Numbered from the stretch's first letter, positions 9,461 to 18,447 are shown. The stretch: DNA of 64,000 bases from Enterococcus gilvus ATCC BAA-350 (GCF_000407545.1 NZ_ASWH01000001.1:248001-312000), one strand, 5' to 3'. The notes: generated by a model from the sequence alone, not told the origin. Numbers and translations: made by a program.

Positions 9461-12055
9461 TTAATGGCGGTGATTTTTTTTAGGTTTTAAGGCTCGCAGG
9501 TAAAGAATAAACATAGCGATCGCAACGACAAAGGAAATCGCTCCAGCGATAAAGCCTTTAGGCAGATAGCTGAAGGTGACTTTATGCTTGCCTTTTGGTA
9601 CATGGATGCTGACGAACGCATTTTGGAAGGCTTTCGTATCAACTTTCTTTCCATCGATTTTGGCTGTCCAGCCTTCGTCGTAAGGAATCGTTGTAACTAG
9701 CGTTCGAGCTTCTTTTGCATCTACTGTTCCTTCAGCGCTACGGGAGCCAACCTTCATATCTACGGCATTTTCTTTGATCTTGTCAACCGCTAACTGGTAA
9801 GCGACGGTGTCTAAAGCAAGGACTTGCGGATTTTGGAAACTGATTGATTTGGTTCCGTAAAAACTCGCTGTGAATGTGACCGTAGTCGCTTCCTGATAAT
9901 AGCCTAGATCATAATACTGTCCGCTGATACCGATTTGGGCTTGTCGTGTCTGACCGTTTGCAGTCACGGTTGCGGTTGAGCTTTCTAATTCAGCAAAGTC
10001 ATACGGGTAGAGACTCAAATAAGCTTGAGTATTCGCGGGAACTTGCACTTTCCACGTAACGTCTTTTGCAACATTCCCTTGTTTTTCTGCAATGGTCATA
10101 ATATTGCCTGCATTTGTAACGTTCGCATTTTTTGTATCTATTTGTGTGATCGGCAAGAAGTGGAAGTATTGAAACTGTTCTTGCGATAAAGCATTGAATA
10201 ATTGTGTTTGTGTCCCAAGGTTATCGTTTGGCAAAGCTTTTAATTTATCGATCGTGGTTGGGGCTGTGAAGGCTAACGGCAATGCGTAATTATTTTCAAA
10301 CAAGTTGTACTCGCCAACAGTGTCCGTTTTGTCAAAACCATATTTATTCAATTGCTTTGTTTTTGCGATGTTGTATTTGATCCCTGTAAAGGCATCTGCG
10401 AGCAACGTATTATTCTGATAGCGAATGTTCAAGCTTGTTCCTCTTGAACGGAATCCGAGCTGGTCCATGTAGCCAGAGGAATGCCGGTTACGAATCGAAG
10501 AAAACATGCTGATGCCGCTATAGCCGTAATTAAAGGCATCATTTGAAGACACTGGATCGAGATTTTCCATCCGATAGAAGCTGTCGTTTTCATCTTTTGT
10601 TTTATCGACTAACGCCTTGATGGAAGGATAGGGTTCGGTATACAAGCTTCGAGAAGCGTAATTCCAATCCTTCAAGATACCACGTACCATAAAGTCACTG
10701 TTGACAAAGGCTTCCGTAGACATCAACAGCAAGAGCAAGATGCTCAATACTTTTAAAGGGATCTTATTGAAGTAATGCCCTGTGAGTACCAACGCATACA
10801 CGGCCAAAAAGCCGATCGTGATATAAAGAGAGATATTTTTAAGGTAGTTGTAGTCTTTTCCTTTCATCCCCCAGAAGATTGCGAAAACAGCAATCAATAG
10901 CAGGCAGGCAGCGGCTAACTGCAAAATGTTATCACGGTCTACTTTTTCCCATCCCCAGGCAGCCAAAGTAATCACTAAGAAGGAGAGTAGGTAGGCGTAG
11001 CGGAATAAAAACATATTTGGTGCATGCATTCCATGCCAGAATAAGTTCATCGGTTGGATATAGAAGCTTGCGATCAGAATTGCAGCGATCGCTCCATAGG
11101 CGATTTTATCCTTCCATGGAATTTTTTTGCAGATAAAGAAAAACAGGCATAGTGCTAATGGTAACAGTCCAATATAAATAAATGGGATGGAGCCATATTT
11201 TGTCGTGTCATAAGACCCGATCATATTCTTAGCAACAAAATCCCACCAGCCAGTGGCTTCTGTTTTAAAGGTCGTTAGTTGTGTTAACTCCTCCCCGTTC
11301 GTCCGCAAATCCAGAATGGACGGTAAAATCATGATCATTGAGGCGAAGCCAGCCAAGAGGGAAGTAAAGCCGTAAGGGATAATACTTTTTTTATAAAGCT
11401 TCCAATTCGTGAGCAGTCGTGCGACGTAATAAAGAACGGAAAAAAGTCCAATCATAAAGCCCATATAAAAACTTGTTAAAAACAACATTAAATAGGAAAC
11501 AAAAAGTACCGTCGGCTTTCGCAGGTCCATCACACGATTGATTCCCCAAATGATCAGAGGCAGATAAACAAAGGCATCCAACCACATGATGATCTCAGAA
11601 TGCGCGATGGTAAAGGACATGAGCGCATAAGAAACACTGAGAGCTACTCTTGACCAGTCGGGCAGCTTAAAGCTTCCCTTGGCGTAGAACCAGAAAGCCA
11701 GTCCTGCGGCACCAATTTTTAACAGTGTTAAAAAATATAACGCGTCAGGCATCAGTTGATTTGGAAAGAAAATAACCAGCGGTGTAAAAAAGCCGCCAAG
11801 ATAATAGGAAACAAGAGAAAGATAATTCAATCCCATGGATGCGTTCCAATTATAAAAAAGCCCTTGTTTGCCTAAGAGCATATTGCGAAAACTTGCGTGG
11901 AAATTTGAAAATTGCGAAAAGGCATCGCTGGCTAAGACACTACGACTCGATCCAGGATAAATGCCGATCGTTAAGTAGACGATCACCATCAAGGCGAGCG
12001 GTAGAAAAAAACTGGACAACAAGTACCAACGATTTTCTTTGAGATAGTTTTTCAT
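9461..12055 (-). CDS. yfhO: YfhO-family membrane protein (polymer glycosylation)
   Basis: This 864-residue protein has a short cytosolic N-terminus (MKNYLKENRWYLLSS), about a dozen or more transmembrane helices over the first ~450 residues, a large outside domain (about 450-835), a final helix (GFIAGAISFVVAIAMFILYL) and a basic tail. This is the GT-C-like YfhO architecture. In Bacillus and Listeria, relatives transfer sugars from undecaprenyl-phosphate carriers to lipoteichoic acid or other wall polymers outside the cell. The outside part ends in a beta-rich segment with YDEGWTAKIDGKKV, frequent in the family. The exact acceptor and sugar cannot be read from sequence. It is a single gene between terminators. 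Confidence 0.85.
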   Translation of the reverse strand: MKNYLKENRWYLLSSFFLPLALMVIVYLTIGIYPGSSRSVLASDAFSQFSNFHASFRNMLLGKQGLFYNWNASMGLNYLSLVSYYLGGFFTPLVIFFPNQLMPDALYFLTLLKIGAAGLAFWFYAKGSFKLPDWSRVALSVSYALMSFTIAHSEIIMWLDAFVYLPLIIWGINRVMDLRKPTVLFVSYLMLFLTSFYMGFMIGLFSVLYYVARLLTNWKLYKKSIIPYGFTSLLAGFASMIMILPSILDLRTNGEELTQLTTFKTEATGWWDFVAKNMIGSYDTTKYGSIPFIYIGLLPLALCLFFFICKKIPWKDKIAYGAIAAILIASFYIQPMNLFWHGMHAPNMFLFRYAYLLSFLVITLAAWGWEKVDRDNILQLAAACLLLIAVFAIFWGMKGKDYNYLKNISLYITIGFLAVYALVLTGHYFNKIPLKVLSILLLLLMSTEAFVNSDFMVRGILKDWNYASRSLYTEPYPSIKALVDKTKDENDSFYRMENLDPVSSNDAFNYGYSGISMFSSIRNRHSSGYMDQLGFRSRGTSLNIRYQNNTLLADAFTGIKYNIAKTKQLNKYGFDKTDTVGEYNLFENNYALPLAFTAPTTIDKLKALPNDNLGTQTQLFNALSQEQFQYFHFLPITQIDTKNANVTNAGNIMTIAEKQGNVAKDVTWKVQVPANTQAYLSLYPYDFAELESSTATVTANGQTRQAQIGISGQYYDLGYYQEATTVTFTASFYGTKSISFQNPQVLALDTVAYQLAVDKIKENAVDMKVGSRSAEGTVDAKEARTLVTTIPYDEGWTAKIDGKKVDTKAFQNAFVSIHVPKGKHKVTFSYLPKGFIAGAISFVVAIAMFILYLRALKPKKNHRH

Positions 12056-12191
12056 ATAAAAATCACCAAACTTCTTTCAACAGACTATCCAAATTTTACC
12101 ATAGATACAAAAAAATATTGTGAAAGAGGTGTGAAACTCAGACAAAGAATTGCCCTTATTTTATTGCCGCTGTTATAAAAGGAAGCAACAA

Positions 12192-12217
12192 AAAAAGCCG
12201 ACACTGTCGGCTTTTTT
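12192..12217. terminator. Terminator-like hairpin between rpmB and the YfhO gene
   Basis: GCCGAC/GTCGGC, flanked by A-run and T-run, gives a compact symmetrical terminator that can work in either direction. It lies between the end of rpmB and the start of the YfhO gene, both on the - strand, and probably backs up the rpmB terminator. Confidence 0.75.
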
Positions 12218-12263
12218 ATATGTAGATTTTTAATGGAATCGCTGCGTGCTTAATACTTCTCAC

Positions 12264-12297
12264 AAAAAATAAAAAACCGCTCGTCATCGAACGGTTT
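12264..12297 (-). terminator. Terminator of rpmB
   Basis: On the - strand AACCGTTCG pairs with CGAGCGGTT (one G-T pair) around an ATGA loop and is followed by TTTTATTTTTT. It begins 17 bases after the rpmB stop codon. Confidence 0.8.
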
Positions 12298-12313
12298 GAT
12301 TGATTGGATAATA

Positions 12314-12502
12314 TTAAACGCGCTCAACTTTTCCAGATTTCAAAGCACGAGTTGAGACCCAAACTTTTTTAGGTTTTCCGTCCACCAAAACGCGAACTTT
12401 TTGTAAATTAGGTTTTACAGTACGTTTCGTAGCGTTCATAGCGTGAGAACGGTTATTTGCACTTCTTGTTTTACGACCAGTAAAATAGCAAACTTTTGCC
12501 AT
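12314..12502 (-). CDS. rpmB: 50S ribosomal protein L28
   Basis: The 62-residue protein begins [27 protein letters not shown] and has the conserved [15 protein letters not shown] end. Only one cysteine (C5) is present, so this is the form without a zinc ribbon. L28 binds the 50S subunit near the E site. It is a stand-alone gene, divergent from the yloU-fakA pair, with a GGAGG ribosome site. Its promoter carries a perfect inverted repeat (see 12562-12590). Confidence 0.95.
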   Translation of the reverse strand: MAKVCYFTGRKTRSANNRSHAMNATKRTVKPNLQKVRVLVDGKPKKVWVSTRALKSGKVERV

Positions 12503-12561
12503 GTGTTGTTTCCTCCTTTAGCCTTGATATTGGAGCGCTTCTTTGGCTCATACTAAAATAA

Positions 12562-12590
12562 AATAGCACATCTTAACAAGATGTGCAAGT
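12562..12590 (-). promoter_or_regulatory. rpmB promoter overlapped by a perfect inverted repeat
   Basis: On the - strand TTGCAC (12590-12585), a 17-base spacer and TATTTT (12567-12562) form a sigma-A promoter. A 9-3-9 inverted repeat, GCACATCTT and AAGATGTGC around a 3-base centre (12568-12588), fills the whole spacer and the edge of the -35 box. It lies upstream of the expected transcript start, so it should act as DNA, most simply as an operator. Confidence 0.65.
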
Positions 12591-12607
12591 GAATTTTTTT
12601 AGAAAGA

Positions 12608-12636
12608 TTGACATTCAGTGCATTTGAAGGTAAATT
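12608..12636 (+). promoter_or_regulatory. Upstream promoter of the yloU-fakA operon
   Basis: A consensus TTGACA (12608-12613), 17-base spacer and TAAATT (12631-12636). The transcript would have a leader of about 180 bases containing two near-copies of GTYAGCATAA followed by a T-run (12653 and 12700 regions). Together with the second promoter this accounts for most of the 322-base gap between rpmB and yloU. Confidence 0.6.
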
Positions 12637-12750
12637 ATAGTCTGTTAGCATAAAATTTTTTAGTAAAAGTTTTGATGTAAGAAAGTCAGCATAATTTTGT
12701 GGCAAGCAGGGATCGCCCTATCAGCGAAACGCAATGGAACTTTCTTTTAT

Positions 12751-12778
12751 TTGTCATGGGGCTATGATAAACTATTAT
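12751..12778 (+). promoter_or_regulatory. Proximal promoter of the yloU-fakA operon
   Basis: TTGTCA (12751-12756), a 16-base spacer and TATTAT (12773-12778), about 47 bases before the yloU start. Confidence 0.5.
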
Positions 12779-12824
12779 AGTAGAAAAAATGGGCATTTTT
12801 GCCTATTTAAGGAGGCTAACAACT

Positions 12825-13187
12825 ATGGCTGTGAAAATCAATACACAGACTGGTATGATCGAAATTTCAAACGACGTCATCGCGACGGTTGTCGGCGGTG
12901 CGGTTACTGACGTGTTTGGTATCGTTGGTATGGCTAGTAAAAAACAAATCAAAGACAATATTACAGAGATTTTAAGAAAAGAAAATTATTCACGCGGCGT
13001 CGTTGTACGTCAAGAAGAGAACGGAATCGCAGTCGACGTCTATACGATCGTCAGCTACGGCACGAAAATCTCAGAAGTATCGCGCAATGTCCAAGAAAAA
13101 GTGAAATACAATTTGGAGACGATGCTTGGAGTAACAGCTAACTCAGTGAATGTTTATGTTCAAGGTGTACGTGTTCTGCCTGACTAA
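12825..13187 (+). CDS. yloU: Asp23/YloU-family envelope-associated protein
   Basis: The 120-residue protein (MAVKINTQTGMIEISNDVIATVVGGAV...) is a DUF322/Asp23 family member. In Bacillus the homologue YloU lies directly before the kinase gene yloV (fakA), as here. Family members are abundant cytosolic proteins, some linked to the membrane; the molecular role of YloU is not settled. The start at 12825 behind AAGGAGG is preferred to an in-frame ATG 36 bases upstream, which has no ribosome site. The stop lies 29 bases before fakA, so the pair is probably co-transcribed. Confidence 0.9.
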   Translation: MAVKINTQTGMIEISNDVIATVVGGAVTDVFGIVGMASKKQIKDNITEILRKENYSRGVVVRQEENGIAVDVYTIVSYGTKISEVSRNVQEKVKYNLETMLGVTANSVNVYVQGVRVLPD

Positions 13188-13216
13188 AGGCAGCGTTCTT
13201 AAGGAGGACTAAGTAA

Positions 13217-14899
13217 GTGAAGGTAACAGAGATCAGCGCGAGTCAATTCCAAGAAATGGTAGAGGCTGGCGCTAAACGTCTGCAAGTCAATGCAGAATAT
13301 GTCAATTCATTAAATGTATTCCCCGTGCCTGATGGCGATACTGGGACCAACATGAATCTATCTATGACCAGCGGCGCGACTGCGGTTGTTAACTCTACCT
13401 CAGAGAAAGTCGGCGAATTAGCCAATGTATTAGCAAAAGGATTGTTGATGGGGGCGCGAGGAAATTCTGGCGTCATCTTGTCTCAGTTATTCCGCGGCTT
13501 TTCAAAAGCGATTTTAGAGGTAGATACATTAAATGCAGAGGATCTGTCGAAAGCGCTCGTTCATGGTGTTGAAACGGCCTATAAAGCAGTAATGAAGCCT
13601 GTAGAAGGAACTATTTTAACTGTGGCTCGTGAATCCGCAAAAGCGGGTGAACGCAAAGCTAAACAAACGGACGATGTGATCGAAGTGATGACAGCGGTCG
13701 TTAAATACGGGAAAAAAGCATTAGACAAAACCCCTGATATGCTGCCTGTTTTGAAAGAAGTCGGCGTTGTCGATAGTGGCGGTCAAGGTCTTTTGTTTAT
13801 CTATGAAGGCTTCTTGAGTGCATTGAATGGGGAATTCCAAGTGGATGATGCCTATGAACCAAGTCCGGCTGAAATGGATGAAATGGTCAATGCAGAGCAT
13901 CACCGCAGCGTCCAAGGACAACTAGCAACCGAAGATATCAAATTCGGTTATTGTACAGAAATCATGGTTCGTCTTGGTGAAGGTCCTACTGTGGACAGTA
14001 ATTTTGATTATGATACCTTCCGTAATTATTTAGACGGTATCGGGGATTCATTATTAGTCGTTAACGATGATGAAATCGTTAAAGTGCATGTCCATACAGA
14101 ACATCCAGGCGAAGTGATGAATTATGGTCAAAAATTTGGTGCGTTAATTAAAATCAAAGTCGATAATATGCGTCAACAACATGAAACAATTTTAGAACAC
14201 GATGACGAAGTAGCCGCTTTTGAAGCAGCGCCAGTTGCGCATCAACCGTATGCAGTGATTGCGATCGCTGCTGGTGAAGGTGTTCAAGAATTGTTCAAGA
14301 GTTTAGGTGCTGCCTATGTCATCAGCGGCGGACAAACGATGAATCCAAGCACGGAAGATATTTTGAAAGCAGTCAAGGAAGTCAATGCGGACCAAGTGAT
14401 TGTTTTACCTAATAATAAAAATATCTTTATGGCAGCAGATCAAGCCGCAGAAGTAGCGGATATTCCTGTAGCAGTTGTACCAAGTAAAACTGTTTCTCAA
14501 GGAATGACAGCGATGCTGGCCTTCAATGGGGATCAAAGTTTAGAAGAGAACAAAGCAGCGATGACTGAAATGCTTGATTCTGTAGTCAGTGGACAAATCA
14601 CCAATGCCATCCGTGATACCTCTATCGACGGAGTAGAGATCCACGAAGGGGACTACTTAGGAATGATCGATGGTAAAATCGTTCTTTCTGAAGAAGATAA
14701 GTACCAAGCAACGTTAGACACATTGACTAAAATGATCAGTGAAGATATTGAAATCATCACGATCATCGTCGGTGAAGAAGGTACGCAAGCTGAAGCTGAA
14801 AAAATAAGCGAAGCAATTGAAGCAAGCTATCCTGATTTGGAAGTAGAGATCCACGAAGGAAAACAACCAGTCTACCCATACTTGCTTTCAGCAGAATAA
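13217..14899 (+). CDS. fakA: Fatty acid kinase ATP-binding subunit FakA
   Basis: This 560-residue protein starts at a GTG behind AAGGAGG. The N-terminal DhaL-type kinase domain (about residues 1-200) contains NVFPVPDGDTGTNM, whose aspartates bind magnesium-ATP, and GARGNSGVILSQLFRG. A middle domain and a DegV/EDD-like C-terminal region follow. FakA phosphorylates exogenous fatty acids held by a FakB (DegV) carrier, giving acyl-phosphate, the same intermediate that PlsX makes from acyl-ACP. plsX and an acyl carrier protein gene lie 2.4 kb downstream, so this region is a small centre for fatty acid entry into phospholipids. No fakB is in the window. Confidence 0.93.
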   Translation: MKVTEISASQFQEMVEAGAKRLQVNAEYVNSLNVFPVPDGDTGTNMNLSMTSGATAVVNSTSEKVGELANVLAKGLLMGARGNSGVILSQLFRGFSKAILEVDTLNAEDLSKALVHGVETAYKAVMKPVEGTILTVARESAKAGERKAKQTDDVIEVMTAVVKYGKKALDKTPDMLPVLKEVGVVDSGGQGLLFIYEGFLSALNGEFQVDDAYEPSPAEMDEMVNAEHHRSVQGQLATEDIKFGYCTEIMVRLGEGPTVDSNFDYDTFRNYLDGIGDSLLVVNDDEIVKVHVHTEHPGEVMNYGQKFGALIKIKVDNMRQQHETILEHDDEVAAFEAAPVAHQPYAVIAIAAGEGVQELFKSLGAAYVISGGQTMNPSTEDILKAVKEVNADQVIVLPNNKNIFMAADQAAEVADIPVAVVPSKTVSQGMTAMLAFNGDQSLEENKAAMTEMLDSVVSGQITNAIRDTSIDGVEIHEGDYLGMIDGKIVLSEEDKYQATLDTLTKMISEDIEIITIIVGEEGTQAEAEKISEAIEASYPDLEVEIHEGKQPVYPYLLSAE

Positions 14900-14914
14900 T
14901 GAGAAAAAGTCGGA

Positions 14915-14951
14915 GGAGCGAGCCAAGAATATCTGGCTCGCTCCTGTTTTT
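14915..14951 (+). terminator. Terminator after fakA
   Basis: A perfect 11-bp GC-rich stem, GGAGCGAGCCA (14915-14925) with TGGCTCGCTCC (14934-14944), is followed by TGTTTTTG. Confidence 0.9.
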
Positions 14952-14955
14952 GTCA

Positions 14956-15078
14956 GTTATGCTTTTTGCAGTATTTAACAATCGAAGATGACTGTTTGTG
15001 TTGATGGCAAATAGATAAATGTGCAGTTTAGCATAATGATATGTGGTCGAACGTAAGAGAATTTTCTCAAGAAAATTC
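14956..15078. repeat. Copy B of the intergenic structured repeat
   Basis: Right after the fakA terminator, TTATGC (14957-14962) and GCATAA (15031-15036) close an 80-base element, followed by TGATATGTGGTCGAA and then a perfect 9-bp hairpin GAATTTTCT/AGAAAATTC (15059-15078). It parallels copy A at 7566-7720 in end sequence, spacing and placement after a terminator, with a compensated G-C to T-A change in the stem. No open frame of note is inside. Confidence 0.5.
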
Positions 15079-15098
15079 ATTCAGGTTAATGAAACTAC

Positions 15099-15145
15099 TG
15101 CGAGTTCCACTTTGCGCTTCAGCGCAATTAGTGGAATCGTATGCG
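15099..15145. repeat. Hairpin module C of the same repeat family
   Basis: TGCGAG (15099-15104) leads into a long hairpin: TTCCACT pairs with AGTGGAA and TTGCGC with GCGCAA around a TTCA loop, with a two-base bulge. It is followed by TCGTATGCG. Both flanks (TGCGAGTT before the stem and AATCGTATGCG after it) are identical to those of copy A at 7561-7568 and 7643-7653, although the stem sequence is entirely different. With copy B it fills the 283 bases between fakA and recG. Confidence 0.5.
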
Positions 15146-15182
15146 TGGTGAGAAGCCTATTTTTATTGAAAGGAGGATTTCG

Positions 15183-17216
15183 ATGTCGATTGAAGAAACT
15201 GTTTCGGTTTTGCCTGGAGTCGGCCCTAAGAGAGCGCAAACGTTAGCTGAGTTAGGGATTGTTACGATTGAAAATCTATTAAGCTATTATCCGTTTCGCT
15301 ATGAGGATATCCAAGAAAAAAATCTTTTGGAAATCAATGATCAAGAAAAAGTTACCTTAAAGGGTGTCATCGTCTCGGCACCGGTGGTTAGCCGTTTCGG
15401 CTACAAAAAGAGTCGACTGCAGTTTCGTATGATGCAAGATCATGCAGTCTTCATGGTCTCCTTCTTCAATCAGCCTTATTTGAAAGACAAAGTCGAAGTC
15501 GGAGAAGAATTAGCTGTTTATGGAAAATGGGATGCGAAGCGTAAATCCCTCACAGGAATGAAAATTTTAGGCGGCAAACAAACAGAAGAATATGCGCCGA
15601 TCTATCATGTGACAAAGTCGATTCGACAAAGTACGTTAGTTGATTTGATCAAAGTCGGATTCGAAAAATTCGGCGATCAAGTGACGGAAAATCTGCCGGA
15701 CTATTTATTAGAAAAATATCGTTTGATGCCACGCAAGCAAGCGATGCGGGCAATGCATTTTCCCAAAGATCCAAAAGAGAATCAGCAAGCAAAACGCCGC
15801 GTAGTTTTTGAAGAGTTTTTCTTATTCCAAATGCGGATGCAAGGATTAAAGAAAAGCGAACGAAGCGAAAAAAATGGGCTTGCGATTCGTTATGACGTTG
15901 AGCGTCTCAAGCGATTTACACAGCAACTGCCTTTCGAGCTTACAGATGCCCAGAAACGTGTAACCAATGAAATTTGTTATGACTTACGCAGCAAGAAACA
16001 TATGCAGCGGTTATTACAAGGAGATGTTGGGAGCGGGAAAACAGTGGTTGCGGCCATTGCATTGTATGCTACGATGACTGCGGGTTTTCAAGGCGCTTTG
16101 ATGGTACCGACAGAAATTTTGGCGCAACAACATCTGGAAAGCTTGAATCATTTGTTTGATCCGTTGGAAATGACTACAGCCTTACTGACTGGCTCTACCA
16201 AGACCAAAGAACGCCGCGCCATTTTGGCTGGTCTGCAAAATGGTGAGATTGATGTTGTGATCGGGACACACGCGTTGATTCAAGACGACGTACAATTTGC
16301 GAATCTTGGATTGGTTATCACGGATGAGCAGCACCGTTTCGGGGTCAACCAACGAAGAGTGTTACGAGAAAAAGGACTTCATCCAGATGTTCTTTTCATG
16401 ACTGCAACACCCATTCCCAGAACGTTAGCAATTACTGCCTATGGGGAGATGGACGTTTCGATCATCGATCAAATGCCGGCAGGGCGGATTCCTGTTAAAA
16501 CAAGTTGGATCAAGCCGAAACAATTAGAGCATACGCTGGATTGGGCAAAATTAGAGCTGCAGGCAGGACACCAGCTGTATGTGATCTGTCCTTTGATTGA
16601 AGAATCCGAAGCGTTAGATGTAAAGAATGCGACAGAGATCTATGAGCATTTAAACGAATACTATGCGCCGAATTACCAAGTCAGTCTCCTGCACGGAAAG
16701 ATGAAGAATGCTGAAAAAGAGACGATCATGGAGGAATTTAAGAACAATCAAAGTCAGATATTAGTTTCAACTACTGTTATTGAAGTAGGCGTCAATGTTC
16801 CAAACGCGACAGTCATGTTTATCATGGATGCCGACCGCTTTGGTCTTGCCCAGCTGCATCAATTGCGCGGGCGGGTCGGACGCGGCTCAGATGCGTCTTA
16901 TTGTATCTTGGTGGCTAGTCCTAAAAATGAAATGGGTAAAGAACGCATGAAGATCATGACAGAGACGACCAATGGGTTTGTCTTGAGTGAAAAAGATTTA
17001 GAGCTGCGCGGCCCTGGGGAAGTATTTGGTTTTCGTCAATCGGGCTTGCCGCAATTTCTGATCGCCGATCTTGTGAACGACGCCAATGTATTAGAGGTGG
17101 CGCGAGATGAGGCTAATCAAATTTGGCAAGTGGAAGATTGGCGAGAACAGCCAGCCTTTGCCCCATTAGCCAAGACGTTAAAACCAACTGAAACTGGGGA
17201 AACATACTTTGACTAG
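15183..17216 (+). CDS. recG: ATP-dependent DNA helicase RecG
   Basis: The 677-residue protein remodels stalled replication forks and branched DNA. It has an N-terminal wedge/OB domain (about 1-240, including SVLPGVGPKRAQTLAELGI), then helicase motifs: LLQGDVGSGKTVVA (Walker A), TEILAQQH, ITDEQHRFGV (DEQH box, typical of RecG), MTATPIPRTLAIT, and the C-terminal GRVGRG with FVLSEKDLELRGPGEVFG. Length is normal. The start at 15183, behind AAAGGAGG, is chosen over an in-frame ATG at 15141 that lies in the repeat hairpin region. Confidence 0.96.
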   Translation: MSIEETVSVLPGVGPKRAQTLAELGIVTIENLLSYYPFRYEDIQEKNLLEINDQEKVTLKGVIVSAPVVSRFGYKKSRLQFRMMQDHAVFMVSFFNQPYLKDKVEVGEELAVYGKWDAKRKSLTGMKILGGKQTEEYAPIYHVTKSIRQSTLVDLIKVGFEKFGDQVTENLPDYLLEKYRLMPRKQAMRAMHFPKDPKENQQAKRRVVFEEFFLFQMRMQGLKKSERSEKNGLAIRYDVERLKRFTQQLPFELTDAQKRVTNEICYDLRSKKHMQRLLQGDVGSGKTVVAAIALYATMTAGFQGALMVPTEILAQQHLESLNHLFDPLEMTTALLTGSTKTKERRAILAGLQNGEIDVVIGTHALIQDDVQFANLGLVITDEQHRFGVNQRRVLREKGLHPDVLFMTATPIPRTLAITAYGEMDVSIIDQMPAGRIPVKTSWIKPKQLEHTLDWAKLELQAGHQLYVICPLIEESEALDVKNATEIYEHLNEYYAPNYQVSLLHGKMKNAEKETIMEEFKNNQSQILVSTTVIEVGVNVPNATVMFIMDADRFGLAQLHQLRGRVGRGSDASYCILVASPKNEMGKERMKIMTETTNGFVLSEKDLELRGPGEVFGFRQSGLPQFLIADLVNDANVLEVARDEANQIWQVEDWREQPAFAPLAKTLKPTETGETYFD

Positions 17217-17247
17217 TGTGTGCTATACTGTATAAAAAAATTAGCGT

Positions 17248-17306
17248 GTTATGTTCATTGCTACTCTGTTTAAATAGAGTGTTAAAATCAAATTTAAGAA
17301 CATAAC
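17248..17306 (+). promoter_or_regulatory. Promoter region of plsX with nested inverted repeats
   Basis: GTTATGTTC (17248-17256) and GAACATAAC (17298-17306) are perfect 9-bp arms; inside them ACTCT (17263-17267) faces AGAGT (17276-17280). A promoter with TTGCTA (17258-17263) and TTAAAA/TAAAAT (from 17282) lies between the outer arms. The arrangement suggests an operator pair or a stem at the 5' end of the plsX-acpB message. The arms do not look like the FabT site as I remember it. Confidence 0.5.
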
Positions 17307-17333
17307 GAACAACTAAAAGGAGAGATTTTTCTC

Positions 17334-18335
17334 ATGAAAATTGCTGTAGATGCAATGGGTGGCGATTTTGCACCAAAAGCTATCGTGGAAGGTGTCATGT
17401 TAGCACAAAAAAAACACCCAGAAATTGAATTTCAATTATATGGAAAAGAAGAAGCGATTCGTGAATATGTAACGAACGAAAACAATATCACGATCATTCA
17501 TACAGATGAAAAAATCAACAGTGACGACGAACCCGTCAAAGCCATTCGCCGTAAAAAGAATGCTTCAATGGTTCTAGCTGCGCAAGCGGTCAAAGAAGGC
17601 AGAGCCGATGCGATTTTCTCAGCCGGAAATACCGGAGCTTTATTAGCAGCGGGATTGTTTATAGTAGGAAGAATCAAAGGAATCGAACGTCCGGGATTGA
17701 TGTCGACACTCCCTGTTTTAAATGGCGACAGTGGATTTGATATGCTGGATTTAGGTGCAAATGCGGAAAATAAAGCAGAGCACATTCATCAGTATGCTAT
17801 TCTGGGTTCCTTCTATGCCAAGCATGTCCGGGGAATCGCGAATCCGAGTGTTGGACTATTGAACAACGGTACGGAAGAAAACAAAGGCAGTGAATTGACA
17901 AAAGAAGCCTTCAAACTTTTACAAGCGGAAGAAAGTATTCATTTTATTGGCAATGTGGAGGCGCGTGAGCTATTAAATGGTGCTGCGGATGTTGTCGTAA
18001 CTGACGGGTTTACGGGCAATGCCGTCTTAAAAACGATTGAAGGAACAGCGATGGGCTTGATGAGCCTCTTAAAAAGCAGTATCAACGATGCGGGCGTCAA
18101 AGGAAAACTCGGTGCGGCAATGTTGAAAGATACGCTGTATGGTCTAAAAGATAAACTGGATTACTCTTCCCATGGGGGGGCAGTTTTATTTGGTTTGAAA
18201 GCTCCTGTAATCAAAACGCATGGATCAACTGGACCAGAGGCGGTAGCGAATACGATCGACCAAATTCATACGATGCTTGATACGGATGTCGTTGGACAAT
18301 TAGTCGCATTTTTTGAAACCCCAAAAGGCGAATAG
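17334..18335 (+). CDS. plsX: Phosphate acyltransferase PlsX
   Basis: The 333-residue enzyme turns acyl-ACP and phosphate into acyl-phosphate, the substrate of PlsY in phosphatidic acid synthesis. The N-terminus [21 protein letters not shown] is the family signature, followed by [26 protein letters not shown] and [14 protein letters not shown]. It works at the inner membrane surface. It is followed by an acyl carrier protein gene, which in E. faecalis is the auxiliary AcpB needed for proper FabT control. GAGAG-type ribosome site; 118 bases after recG with its own promoter region. Confidence 0.96.
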   Translation: MKIAVDAMGGDFAPKAIVEGVMLAQKKHPEIEFQLYGKEEAIREYVTNENNITIIHTDEKINSDDEPVKAIRRKKNASMVLAAQAVKEGRADAIFSAGNTGALLAAGLFIVGRIKGIERPGLMSTLPVLNGDSGFDMLDLGANAENKAEHIHQYAILGSFYAKHVRGIANPSVGLLNNGTEENKGSELTKEAFKLLQAEESIHFIGNVEARELLNGAADVVVTDGFTGNAVLKTIEGTAMGLMSLLKSSINDAGVKGKLGAAMLKDTLYGLKDKLDYSSHGGAVLFGLKAPVIKTHGSTGPEAVANTIDQIHTMLDTDVVGQLVAFFETPKGE

Positions 18336-18447
18336 CCCCCTCGGCAATTTTGCTAAAAAAGGTAGACAAAGAGGGCAAACACCAGTAAAATGAACATTGA
18401 CCTTCTGGTAAAACATAGACGAATAATAGTGGATCAAGTGGAGGTGA

